Assembly (NCBI GenBank): GCA_015486475.1
Contig: WFRO01000226.1
Span: forward strand, 1 to 21,911
Direction of reading: 5' to 3'
DNA length: 21,911 nt
DNA from: Bacteroidales bacterium
Lineage (GTDB): Bacteria; Bacteroidota; Bacteroidia; Bacteroidales; VadinHA17
Positions 10,299 through 17,707 of the stretch are shown piece by piece (the stretch's first letter is position 1; every line of letters begins with the position of its first letter). The notes under the pieces were generated by a model. It did not search any database, was not told the origin of the DNA, and saw only the letters and a list, made by a program, of their open reading frames with translations. Position numbers and translations under genes: made by a program.

Positions 10299-11153
10299 CT
10301 ATCTTTCGAAAAAGAGCTCCTTGAAACGGGAGATATAGTTACGTGAGACCATCACCTCATGCAGATCATTGCCCACATACAGGACATATCCCTGGGAATT
10401 CCCCTCCACCTTCCTTACCTGCTTGACATTCACAATATAGGAACGATGACACATGAAAATGTACGGATAATCCTTAAAGGCCTCCTGGGCATTCTTCATC
10501 GTACATCTCACCATACGCGAATGGGTGGTCTGGTCGCCCTGCCAGAACACCTCGATATAATTCCCGGCAGAACGGATAAACAGCAGAGAACTTACCTCCA
10601 CAGACAGATCATCTTTCTCATACTCGGAACGCAAATGCACGATCTCCTGCAGAGGATGTGCTTTTTTCTCAAGATAGCGGTTCAGATCGATCGCCGACTG
10701 CAGATGTGAACGTAACAACCGGTTACGGTTATACGGGATAAGAATACTCACGGGGATGGCGCTGATGAACAGGATCTTCAGAAATACGATATAATCGAAG
10801 GCAAAACTTCCGATCAGGCCAAAGTAAATATAATACCCGGCAATGATCGTGAACATGATCCAGATATTCCAGAGGATCTCTTTCAGGACATTCCACTTTT
10901 TGAACATGCCCCGCTGGGCCAGAAGGGCCGGGACCAGCAACAGATTGATACTGAGCGCCAGGAAAGTCACTACGATCACTCCTCCCAGCAAAAGATATTT
11001 CTCTTTCCGTGTCAGTGAAACAATATCAAAAGGCTGTAGCAGGAACATCAGCAGGAACAGCACCAGGCTGATCACAAAGATCAGTATGGTGTTCTGCTTC
11101 AGATCGGCATTGAAAGGATACGACTTCTTCAGAAAACTGAATATTTTCGACAT
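10299..11153 (-). CDS. Membrane-anchored LytTR-family transcriptional regulator
   Basis: The 284-residue product has four hydrophobic segments at about 21-40, 55-78, 94-115 and 121-141. A short linker follows (150-180), then a C-terminal LytTR DNA-binding domain at about 183-283 with LFIRSAGNYIEVF (191-203), FMCHRSYIVNVKQVRKVE (233-250) and VSRNYISRFKELF (269-281). There is no response-regulator receiver domain, and no histidine kinase gene lies next to it. It therefore looks like a one-component membrane regulator, a type common in Bacteroidota. The signal is unknown. A -7 box candidate and an upstream terminator indicate its own transcription unit. The flavoprotein gene follows 183 bp downstream on the same strand but has its own promoter candidate. 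Confidence 0.92.
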   Translation of the reverse strand: MSKIFSFLKKSYPFNADLKQNTILIFVISLVLFLLMFLLQPFDIVSLTRKEKYLLLGGVIVVTFLALSINLLLVPALLAQRGMFKKWNVLKEILWNIWIMFTIIAGYYIYFGLIGSFAFDYIVFLKILFISAIPVSILIPYNRNRLLRSHLQSAIDLNRYLEKKAHPLQEIVHLRSEYEKDDLSVEVSSLLFIRSAGNYIEVFWQGDQTTHSRMVRCTMKNAQEAFKDYPYIFMCHRSYIVNVKQVRKVEGNSQGYVLYVGNDLHEVMVSRNYISRFKELFFER

Positions 11154-11185
11154 GATGATGATCTGCTGGAAGCTTAAAATTCTTC

Positions 11186-11193
11186 CAAAAATA
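11186..11193 (-). promoter_or_regulatory. Candidate -7 box for the LytTR gene, abutting the upstream terminator
   Basis: On the minus strand TATTTTTG matches TAnnTTTG exactly and lies 32 bp before the ATG at 11153. It begins one base after the U-tract of the terminator of the preceding gene. Confidence 0.5.
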
Positions 11194-11194
11194 C

Positions 11195-11229
11195 AAAAAA
11201 AGAAACAGCAGTGCAGAACACTGCTGTTT
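11195..11229 (-). terminator. Intrinsic terminator of the winged-helix protein gene
   Basis: An 11-bp perfect stem (11203-11213 with 11219-11229, AAACAGCAGTG arm) closes a 5-nt loop. On the minus strand it is followed by C and seven Ts (11201-11195). It lies 47 bp beyond the stop codon at 11277. Confidence 0.9.
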
Positions 11230-11276
11230 TACTTATTTTTTTAAAGGTCTCTTTTATCAATATGGAATTCCGGGAC

Positions 11277-11804
11277 TTAGTCCAGGATCTTCTTTTTGTA
11301 CTCGTTCAGGAGGTTCCCGTCTGCATCAAACCATTTCTTGAGGCCGATATATTTCTCCTTGGAGCCGGGCTTCCGGTACGTAAGCACTTTCCCCTGTTTT
11401 TTGCGAAGCCTGAAAGCACTGTTCATCACAGCCTGACGCACTTTTTCAAGATCCTCGGGGGGTTTGTTGAAATTGAGCATGGCGTCATGGATCAGATCAT
11501 CATAGGTGATGGGACGCTGCACCTGACGCAGTCTTTTCATGATGTAATTGGTCCATGTACCTTTCGGTCCCGGTTTTCTCTTGCGTGTGCTCTTTTTCCT
11601 GGCAGGAGCTTTTCCGGGAGCTGTGGCTTCCGTAACAGCCCGTACTCCTTCCAGTTCTTTCAGTTTCAGATGCTCGGAACCGGGGTTCAGCGTTTGCAAC
11701 ATCTCTGTGATGTGCCTCAGGCGAATAACGGTCTTATCAAGCTCTTCCTCATAAAACCGTATCATCTCCGCCTTTTTTTCGTCATTTAACTTTATTTCAA
11801 CCAT
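11277..11804 (-). CDS. Putative DNA-binding protein: coiled coil, basic linker, HARE-HTH-like winged helix
   Basis: I do not recognise this 175-residue protein as a named family. Residues 6-38 form an amphipathic, probably coiled-coil helix (EKKAEMIRFYEEELDKTVIRL). Residues 60-82 are an Ala/Pro/Lys/Arg linker containing KRKPGPKG, which resembles an AT-hook core. Residues 84-158 (TWTNYIMKRL...ITYDDLIHDAM...VRQAVMNSAFRLRKKQGKVL) look like a small winged helix of the HB1/ASXL (HARE-HTH) type, with a basic recognition region. Together these suggest a nucleoid or chromatin-like DNA-binding protein, possibly oligomeric. It forms a single-gene unit with its own terminator. Alternatives are a restriction-associated or transcription accessory protein. 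The gene is certain; the function is inferred. Confidence 0.75.
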   Translation of the reverse strand: MVEIKLNDEKKAEMIRFYEEELDKTVIRLRHITEMLQTLNPGSEHLKLKELEGVRAVTEATAPGKAPARKKSTRKRKPGPKGTWTNYIMKRLRQVQRPITYDDLIHDAMLNFNKPPEDLEKVRQAVMNSAFRLRKKQGKVLTYRKPGSKEKYIGLKKWFDADGNLLNEYKKKILD

Positions 11805-12064
11805 TATTATAAATAATAAATTAAAAAATTAGATAGTAAAGTAAATATTGAAAATGATGTAGTTCAGGGACCGGATCATTTTAAGCAGTTAAAAATAAAT
11901 AAAATATATATTCTCCCAAAAAAAAATGAGATTTTTTTACTTTTTTATATAAAATATATATGATACAGAATGCTAAAACTATACAATAAACTGTACTACA
12001 ACTTATTACAACTCATTTCACGTTCCTGTACCCGTTTTCTCAGATGCCTGGATACAGATTCACA
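11805..12064. other. AT-rich spacer between the winged-helix and GH92 genes
   Basis: This 260-bp stretch is clearly richer in A and T than the rest of the window, especially at 11880-12000, with runs such as AAATATATAT. It contains the upstream region of the winged-helix gene and the 3' flank of the GH92 gene. I see no open frame worth calling, no TAnnTTTG box and no clear terminator hairpin. Confidence 0.6.
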
Positions 12065-14335
12065 TCAATTTTTTGTCATGGAGGGTGGAGCCCAGGAAGG
12101 ATCACTGCCCCAAGTCTTTACAGGCTCCGGAGACATCTCGAACACCAGTCTGCCTCCCTGATCGATCTCCTGAAAATGAACATAGGTTCTTTTGAGCTCC
12201 CGGCCGTTCAGAAGGACTTTCCGGATATATTTGTTTTGGGGAGCATTATTATGCACTTCAATAATAAAAGTGTTCCCCTGCCCGGTCCGGATCACGGCCT
12301 TGTCAAAAAGAGGCCTGCCAAAGACAAAGTTCCCGTCGGCAGGGTTCTCCTGGTAGAACCCGAGGCTGCTCAGCACGAACCAGGCTGACATCTGGCCACA
12401 GTCCTCATTCCCGCTCAGACCGTTGGGATCGGCAAAATACAGGGTGCGCAGGATCTGGTCCACACGCTCCTGGGTCTTCCAGGGTGCCCCTGCATAATCG
12501 TACATATAGGCAATATGATGACTGGGTTCATTGCCGTGGGCATACTGCCCGATCAGACCTGAGATATCAGGCGAAGCGTTCTCCCCCTCCACGGGCTTGT
12601 TGAGGGTGAAAAGGGAGTCCAGCTTTGCAATGAAAGCCTTCCGTCCGCCCATGAGCTGTATCAGCCCTGCCACATCCTGCGGCACCAGCCAGGTGTATTG
12701 CCAGGCATTCCCCTCGGTATAATCAAAGCTCTGATGACTCGAATAGAGCGGATTGAAAGGGGTCCGCCAGCTGCCGTCCGACATGCGGCCCCGCATAAAA
12801 CGCGTAGAGGGATCGAAATAATTCCTGTAATACCCGGCCCTTTTCAGGTAGTAGGCCTCATCCTCTTTTCTTCCTAGACGCCGGGCCATGTCCGCTATAC
12901 ACCAGTCGTCAATGGCATATTCAAGCCCCTTGGAGACAGAATGGCGTTCTTTGTCAGCGGGAATGTAACCGATCTCTTTGACCCATTTGAGCCCTTTGAT
13001 ATTGGTCATGGAGGATTTCTTCATCGCCTCGAACACCTTTTCGGGATCTTCCTTCAGGAGTCCTTTGGCATAGGCATCCGCCAGAACAGGGATCGAGTGA
13101 TAGCCCACCATGGTGTTCGTTTCGTTGCCCGTCAGCGCCCAGACGGGCAACAGGCCGTATTCATGGTAAAAATCCATCATGGAGGCCAGGATATCCCCCA
13201 GGCGGTCCTGCTGGATCAGGGTGAAGAGAGGGTGCTCGGCCCGGTAGGTGTCCCACAGGGAATAGACCGTATACCGCTCATGATCGCCGCTGTTGTGTAT
13301 CTGACCGTCGGCCCCTTTGTAGTTACCCTGTGGATCGGAATAGAGAAAAGGAGCCATCATGGTATGATAGAGGGCCGTATAAAAGATCTTTTTCATGGTG
13401 GTGTCCGGCGTCTCTATCCGTATTTTGGACAGTTCCTGCTGCCAGGCTTTACGGGCTGCTTTCCGGACCCTGTCAAAATCCCGGCCGTCCAGCTCATGGA
13501 GGCTGGCCAGCGCCCCCTCCTCACTGGCGGAGGAGATGCCCACTTTCAGCAAGAGGGGCGCGGCGCCGGCATCGTCAAAGAAAAAGATGCCCCGCACATT
13601 CCGGCCCTCCACGGCATTGCCCTGCCCTTTGGCACCTCCCTTGACCGGCACAAAACGGCTGAAAGGCCTCGAAAAACGGGCGGCAAACCACACCCGCTGG
13701 TCACGGGCCCATCCCCTGGAAAAACGGTACCCGGTGATCAGGCCCGTAGAATCGGCTTTGATAAAGGTCCTGACCGGCAGGTCCCAGTTGATATGAAAGC
13801 CCAGATCGAAGACCACGGCCCCCTCCCCTTCTCCTTTGAACACATAGCGGTGGTATCCCGCCCGCCGTGTGACCGTCAGCTCAGCTTCCACCGCCGGCTT
13901 GTCCAGATATACGGCATAGTATCCCGGTTCGGCATGCTCCCTGCTGTGACTGAAAGAGGACCAGTGCGGCTGCATGAAATGATCGCCTCCTGCGGTGGTA
14001 TCATCCGGGAAAGGGCCACGTGCCGGAAGCACCAGGATATCACACAGGTCCCCAATGCCCGTACCACTGATATGCAGATGACTGAACCCCGCGATGGTGC
14101 TGTCGGAGATATGATACCCCGAACACCAGTCCCAGCCACTGCGGCCGTTGTCCGGACTCAGCTGTACCCCGCCAAAAGGCAGTACCGCCCCGGGAAAGGT
14201 GTGACCATGCCCGCCGGTGCCAATGAAAGGATCGACCCACGCCGTCAGATCTTCCTCTCCTTTCTGTCCCCCGGTGCAGGCAAAAAATGCGATCAACAAA
14301 AACAAAATACCCGTAACCTTAACTATTTGTCTCAT
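12065..14335 (-). CDS. GH92 family glycosidase (alpha-mannosidase-like) lipoprotein
   Basis: The 756-residue protein begins with a lipoprotein signal (LLIAFFAC, lipidated Cys20). The GH92 N-terminal beta-sandwich follows (VDPFIGTGGHGHTFPGAVLPFG, with SPDN at 60-63), then the (alpha/alpha)6 catalytic domain. GH92 enzymes are calcium-dependent inverting exo-alpha-mannosidases acting on N-glycans or yeast mannan. HGNEPSHH (600-607) supplies the likely general acid Glu603. GNEDCGQMSAW (642-652) supplies Asp645 as likely base; the first acidic position recalled for characterised enzymes is Asn643 here. SLWDTYRAEHPL (359-370) is another family motif. No SusC/SusD genes, other glycosidases or sigma/anti-sigma pair lie nearby, so it is an isolated enzyme rather than part of a full utilisation locus in this window. 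Linkage specificity cannot be read from sequence. Confidence 0.95.
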   Translation of the reverse strand: MRQIVKVTGILFLLIAFFACTGGQKGEEDLTAWVDPFIGTGGHGHTFPGAVLPFGGVQLSPDNGRSGWDWCSGYHISDSTIAGFSHLHISGTGIGDLCDILVLPARGPFPDDTTAGGDHFMQPHWSSFSHSREHAEPGYYAVYLDKPAVEAELTVTRRAGYHRYVFKGEGEGAVVFDLGFHINWDLPVRTFIKADSTGLITGYRFSRGWARDQRVWFAARFSRPFSRFVPVKGGAKGQGNAVEGRNVRGIFFFDDAGAAPLLLKVGISSASEEGALASLHELDGRDFDRVRKAARKAWQQELSKIRIETPDTTMKKIFYTALYHTMMAPFLYSDPQGNYKGADGQIHNSGDHERYTVYSLWDTYRAEHPLFTLIQQDRLGDILASMMDFYHEYGLLPVWALTGNETNTMVGYHSIPVLADAYAKGLLKEDPEKVFEAMKKSSMTNIKGLKWVKEIGYIPADKERHSVSKGLEYAIDDWCIADMARRLGRKEDEAYYLKRAGYYRNYFDPSTRFMRGRMSDGSWRTPFNPLYSSHQSFDYTEGNAWQYTWLVPQDVAGLIQLMGGRKAFIAKLDSLFTLNKPVEGENASPDISGLIGQYAHGNEPSHHIAYMYDYAGAPWKTQERVDQILRTLYFADPNGLSGNEDCGQMSAWFVLSSLGFYQENPADGNFVFGRPLFDKAVIRTGQGNTFIIEVHNNAPQNKYIRKVLLNGRELKRTYVHFQEIDQGGRLVFEMSPEPVKTWGSDPSWAPPSMTKN

Positions 14336-14410
14336 CTCATTTTTTTTAAATATATCTAATAATCTATTTGAAGATCTTTTTCTCGAAATCCCTGCCCTCT
14401 CAAGCGATCA

Positions 14411-14431
14411 AGACGCGCAGGATGCGCGTCT
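14411..14431. repeat. Perfect hairpin, 9-bp arms, 3-nt loop
   Basis: AGACGCGCA (14411-14419) and TGCGCGTCT (14423-14431) are exact reverse complements around GGA, followed by CTACAG. There is no T-tract, so it is not an intrinsic terminator. I recall near-identical GC-rich hairpins as dispersed intergenic repeats in Bacteroidota. Confidence 0.75.
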
Positions 14432-14473
14432 CTACAGTAATTATCTCCCTACTATATTTCCTTACCGACGTAC

Positions 14474-14494
14474 GGACAAAGCGGTGCTTTGTCC
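14474..14494. repeat. Second perfect hairpin, 9-bp arms, 3-nt loop
   Basis: GGACAAAGC (14474-14482) and GCTTTGTCC (14486-14494) pair exactly around GGT. It has the same geometry as the hairpin 63 bp to the left but an unrelated sequence. Again no T-tract follows. Confidence 0.75.
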
Positions 14495-14510
14495 CTTACA
14501 GTATTCGCGC

Positions 14511-14590
14511 TCATTAACTCATCGCTCATAGCTCATCGCTGGTTCCTGAGTAGCCGTAGGCGTACCGAAGGACTCATCGCTCATCGCTCC
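14511..14590. repeat. CTCATCGCT-type short repeats flanking a dispersed element
   Basis: Loose 8-10 bp repeats of CTCATCGCT/CTCATAGCT occupy 14511-14540 and resume at 14572-14588. Between them, at 14541-14571, is a sequence with ends GGTTCCTGAG and CGAAGG, identical to the ends of the element at 2669-2689, around a 15-bp near-palindromic core (14551-14565). With the hairpins and the 8-bp array, this fills the 325-bp spacer 14336-14660, where I see no gene. Confidence 0.7.
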
Positions 14591-14611
14591 ACTTCCTACT
14601 CTTCTTTCATC

Positions 14612-14659
14612 CAACTCCTCAACTTTTCAACTCCTCAACTTATCAACTTATCAACTCTC
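14612..14659. repeat. 8-bp tandem array CAACTNNN at the 3' end of the transglutaminase gene
   Basis: Six units in perfect 8-bp phase (CAACTCCT, CAACTTTT, CAACTCCT, CAACTTAT, CAACTTAT, CAACTCTC) end one base before the transglutaminase stop codon at 14661-14663. In the sense of that gene the array reads AGTTGANN-like and immediately follows the stop. Confidence 0.88.
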
Positions 14660-14660
14660 C

Positions 14661-17315
14661 TCAATCTCCCCGCACCACATCCCTTGCCAGCCTTGACTCC
14701 AGCCCGATCCGGTACCCTTCCATAAAGTCCGTGATCTCCCCCTTACCGTCCACCACCACTATCACCGGCCTGTCCGGGCGTTCTCCCGCTCTGCCGGCAG
14801 CCTCCGTAACATGCTGCAGCAACACACCTTCCGGATCTTCCATAAAAAGGACCTTCCCCGGCGGCAAGGACAGGCTGCCCGGATCCAGGGTCCCTTTTTC
14901 TTCTTCACCGGTCACCAGGATCACCACCTTCCCCTCCCAGGAGCCCAAAGCATAAAGGATGTCAGGCAACTCATTGATAAGATGACGGCTGGGCTCTTTC
15001 CGCTGATCGATCCAGCAGAGAACAGCTCCCTCTTTCCGCAGGATCCCGCTCAGTTTTTTTTGTCCTTTCCCCGTCCATGTTTTCAGGTCAGCATCTTCGG
15101 ATATATGCCCCAGTATATGTGGCCGCAAAAAGCTTTTCCTGACCTTCAGCTCCACCGTTCTTTTTTCTTTCTCCTGCAAAGGAAAAAATTGCATCCGGGC
15201 CAGCACGCTGCCATCCTCTTGCCGTTGTCCTGTGACCAGCAGATAGGCTCCCGGGTCCATGGGCATATTGACAAAAGAGGTTGCCTCCATCCGGAAAGGG
15301 AATTCCATGGTCGTGTACACCCCCTCCACATAACGGCCCAGGGTGTACCGGACATAATAGCGGGGCACGGCACCATTCTTTTCCGTTTGCAGGGTCAGCA
15401 AGGCCGTCCGGCCCGGCAGCACCGGGTCCCCTTTCAGAAAAACATCCTGCCAGCTGCCCCCGTGCCTGTACTGCGCCACATCTCTCGAAGGCTCCAGACG
15501 GGCCGGGATACCCAGGGTCCTGCACAGGGCTGTAAAGAAGATCTTACGGGAATGACGGTCGGCCAGCCGCAGGGCAAAGACGCCGGGAGGCGTCAGCGGG
15601 ACATCATAGTAATTATCTTTTTCGTCCAGTGTGATGTTCTCATTGATCCAGGCAGCCACCTTTTCCGGATCCTCCCTGAATGTTTTCTGTTCCTCCTGAG
15701 TGAAGTGCTTCAGGAAGAAAGCCCGGTAAGGTGTCAGCTGTTCGTTGGCCACCCGCGGGGAGAGCAGGTACCTGCCATAGTCTTCCTCCGTCTCCTGCGG
15801 CGGCGGCGCATGGTCCAGATGGTCCTGCAGCACCTCACCCGTCACATCCCGCAGATCCTTATCTGAGATGTTCTCCAGGAGCAGCAGGACCTGCCTTTTC
15901 TGCGGATCCGGCACCTTCTCCAGGAAAGCAGTGATCGTTGGATGATTGCCCATGCTCTTCACCAGCAGGGGCACGACCCTGTCGGCAGGATAACCGTGAC
16001 CGGCCGCCCAGGCCGCAGCTCTTGTGCTGTCAAAGAAAGTGGCCGTATAGGCAAGCCGTATGGAATCTTCATGCTGCAGGCGAAGGGCGTTCTCCTCCTC
16101 CTGTGCCGGGGTCAGGCGGTTCGGGAATTTCCGGGGCGGCGGAGGCACCAGGTCCAGCTCCGTCACACTCTCTTCGCCTTTGTGGCTATTCAGTTGCACC
16201 TGCAACGTGTCCGTGACCGCTACGCTCATCTTCTCATAACCGTATAGATCCCCTTTATGTGCCCAGATCAGCAGGTCCCCCAGACCGGTATTGAGGACCG
16301 TACAGCCGGCACTGTCCGTCACCAGACTGGCCAGGGGAAAGAACTCGGCATAATTGTAAAGCCGGTAATCCACCACAGCTCCCTGCACCGGCCGTCCTTC
16401 GCCATCCGTGACCCGCACCACGGCATCCTGGGTCACGGCATAACGGTGCAGACAGTTGATCTCGGCATATTTGGGCATGTTCTTCACCAGCGGCTCCCGT
16501 CCCCGGTATGCTCCGAAAGCTTTGGTATGCACCAGCATGGCCCGCGAGGCCGGCTCTGTGAACCACCCCAGGTCCAGCACCGGCTCGGGTTCACAGGCTC
16601 CCAGATAATGCCAGTGGCCGTGCACCCATACCTCCACCCAGGCATGGTTGTCGTCGGTATGGGCCCAGCGGGGCACATAGACCTGCCGCGCTGGGATGCC
16701 CGCCGTACGCAGGGCGGCCACCGTAAAAGTGGACTCCTCGCCACAGCGCCCCCGGGCATTCTTCACCGTATTCATGGGGGACGAGGTGCGTATGTCCGCC
16801 GGCTGGTAAGCCACTTTCTCATGACACCAGTGATTGATCTCCAGCACAGCCTGCTCCAGGGACAAACCCTCAACACGGGCCTTTATCTCATCATAATAAA
16901 CCATCCTGAAGGAGTCCAGGTTCTCATTGTTCACCCGGTACGGCAATACATAATGCAGAAAGATCTCCTCAGGGATACTGTCCCCCCACCTCATCTCCTG
17001 CCGCGCCCGCAAAGAATATTTTACATGGTCCAGGAAAAAAGCACCATCGTAATCGGCCAGATCGTTCAAAGGCATATAGGCATAAAGGAACATCAGCCCT
17101 TCCCGCTCCTGTTGGGTAAGCCGGCCCCCGAAAACATCAAAGAGCTCGCCGGCACGCCGCGAAGCCAGCTTCTTCGTTGTGGCAAAGTCCTTCTCTACCT
17201 GGTTCAGATATGACGGATCCTGTATCAGATGGTCCTGAGAACAGGAAGCCAAAAAGATCAATAACAAGAAAGAAATAAAAACTCTTCCTGTTCTGAGAAA
17301 ATGATAGGAGCCCAT
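14661..17315 (-). CDS. Lipoprotein with transglutaminase-like domain, duplicated degenerate copy and thioredoxin-like end
   Basis: The 884-residue product has a lipoprotein signal (ISFLLLIFLASC, Cys25). Domain 1 (about 66-250) is a transglutaminase core with GRCGEES (Cys191), GIPAR (206-210) and DDNHAWVEVW (His224); the acidic third residue is not clear (Glu242 or Asp248). Residues 293-375 look like a carboxypeptidase-regulatory beta-sandwich. Residues 468-625 repeat domain 1: LSPRVANEQLTPYR against LPYRVNNENLDSFR, then LCRTLGIPARL against LRTAGIPARQ. Here Arg587 replaces the Cys and Gly620 the His. The end (762-884) resembles a thioredoxin fold without CXXC. It is probably a surface or periplasmic lipoprotein that cleaves or binds peptides or cell-wall material. 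GH92 lies downstream on the same strand, but a 325-bp repeat spacer makes co-transcription uncertain. Confidence 0.83.
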   Translation of the reverse strand: MGSYHFLRTGRVFISFLLLIFLASCSQDHLIQDPSYLNQVEKDFATTKKLASRRAGELFDVFGGRLTQQEREGLMFLYAYMPLNDLADYDGAFFLDHVKYSLRARQEMRWGDSIPEEIFLHYVLPYRVNNENLDSFRMVYYDEIKARVEGLSLEQAVLEINHWCHEKVAYQPADIRTSSPMNTVKNARGRCGEESTFTVAALRTAGIPARQVYVPRWAHTDDNHAWVEVWVHGHWHYLGACEPEPVLDLGWFTEPASRAMLVHTKAFGAYRGREPLVKNMPKYAEINCLHRYAVTQDAVVRVTDGEGRPVQGAVVDYRLYNYAEFFPLASLVTDSAGCTVLNTGLGDLLIWAHKGDLYGYEKMSVAVTDTLQVQLNSHKGEESVTELDLVPPPPRKFPNRLTPAQEEENALRLQHEDSIRLAYTATFFDSTRAAAWAAGHGYPADRVVPLLVKSMGNHPTITAFLEKVPDPQKRQVLLLLENISDKDLRDVTGEVLQDHLDHAPPPQETEEDYGRYLLSPRVANEQLTPYRAFFLKHFTQEEQKTFREDPEKVAAWINENITLDEKDNYYDVPLTPPGVFALRLADRHSRKIFFTALCRTLGIPARLEPSRDVAQYRHGGSWQDVFLKGDPVLPGRTALLTLQTEKNGAVPRYYVRYTLGRYVEGVYTTMEFPFRMEATSFVNMPMDPGAYLLVTGQRQEDGSVLARMQFFPLQEKEKRTVELKVRKSFLRPHILGHISEDADLKTWTGKGQKKLSGILRKEGAVLCWIDQRKEPSRHLINELPDILYALGSWEGKVVILVTGEEEKGTLDPGSLSLPPGKVLFMEDPEGVLLQHVTEAAGRAGERPDRPVIVVVDGKGEITDFMEGYRIGLESRLARDVVRGD

Positions 17316-17340
17316 AGTCTTGATGTAAAAAGTTGAAGAT

Positions 17341-17353
17341 ATCCGGTCCGGAT
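17341..17353. promoter_or_regulatory. Small inverted repeat upstream of the transglutaminase gene
   Basis: ATCCGG-T-CCGGAT is a 6-bp perfect inverted repeat lying 26 bp before the ATG at 17315, a position suited to an operator. No regulator is assigned, and a 13-bp palindrome can occur by chance. Confidence 0.25.
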
Positions 17354-17513
17354 CACAATTTTAACAAAAAATTGTTTACTTCCCATCATCCGGTCAGAGT
17401 AAAGCCTGGCGATCATCAATTATCCTTCTTCATTCGCCCTTCGCCTATTTCAATGCAGCATCCATATTTCAAAAAAACAAAAACAAATCTTACTTATTTC
17501 TATTATGTGAATT

Positions 17514-17606
17514 CAACCCCGCCGGGGTTGTGGTTTGATTTTTATACCATAACCACAGACGTTACTGTGGCTACCTGACTTAGACCCCATCCGGGGTCTT
17601 TTTTTT
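17514..17606 (+). other. Three-hairpin element in the divergent spacer
   Basis: Within 93 bp are three hairpins: CAACCCC/GGGGTTG (17514-17530, loop GCC), CCACAG/CTGTGG (17553-17570) and AGACCCC/GGGGTCT (17582-17599). GTGGTT (17530-17535) can alternatively pair with AACCAC (17551-17556), which excludes the second hairpin. The arrangement could be a dispersed palindromic repeat or a structured leader. The rest of the 17316-17707 spacer holds the small inverted repeat, an 8-bp array and a promoter candidate; I see no gene in it. Confidence 0.6.
17582..17606 (+). terminator. Terminator-like hairpin upstream of yigZ
   Basis: A 7-bp stem (17582-17588 with 17593-17599, loop ATCC) runs into eight Ts (17599-17606) on the plus strand. 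No plus-strand gene ends nearby: both flanking genes point outward. It is therefore an orphan terminator, an attenuator, or simply part of the three-hairpin element. Confidence 0.55.
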
Positions 17607-17640
17607 GCAATGTATGATTCATATTTCATAAAGAATTTTT

Positions 17641-17680
17641 CATTCATACATTCAATCATTCAAGCATTCAAACATTATTA
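17641..17680. repeat. 8-bp tandem array CATTCANN next to the yigZ -7 box
   Basis: CATTCATA, CATTCAAT, CATTCAAG, CATTCAAA and the partial CATTATTA follow in perfect 8-bp phase. The last unit overlaps the -7 box at 17679-17686, so the array fills the region where the -33 element would lie. Confidence 0.85.
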
Positions 17681-17686
17681 TCTTTG
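17679..17686 (+). promoter_or_regulatory. Candidate -7 box for yigZ (and possibly pyrBI)
   Basis: TATCTTTG matches TAnnTTTG exactly, 21 bp before the ATG at 17708. The -33 region is occupied by the CATTCANN array and shows no TTG. The predicted leader is very short and lies downstream of the three-hairpin element. Confidence 0.5.
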
Positions 17687-17707
17687 TAGCAACAACCAAC
17701 CCCTTTC

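Noticed and set aside
12941..14359. Open plus-strand frame of 472 codons antisense to the GH92 gene
   Set aside because: The minus-strand product has a lipoprotein signal and all GH92 motifs; the antisense frame is a compositional shadow.
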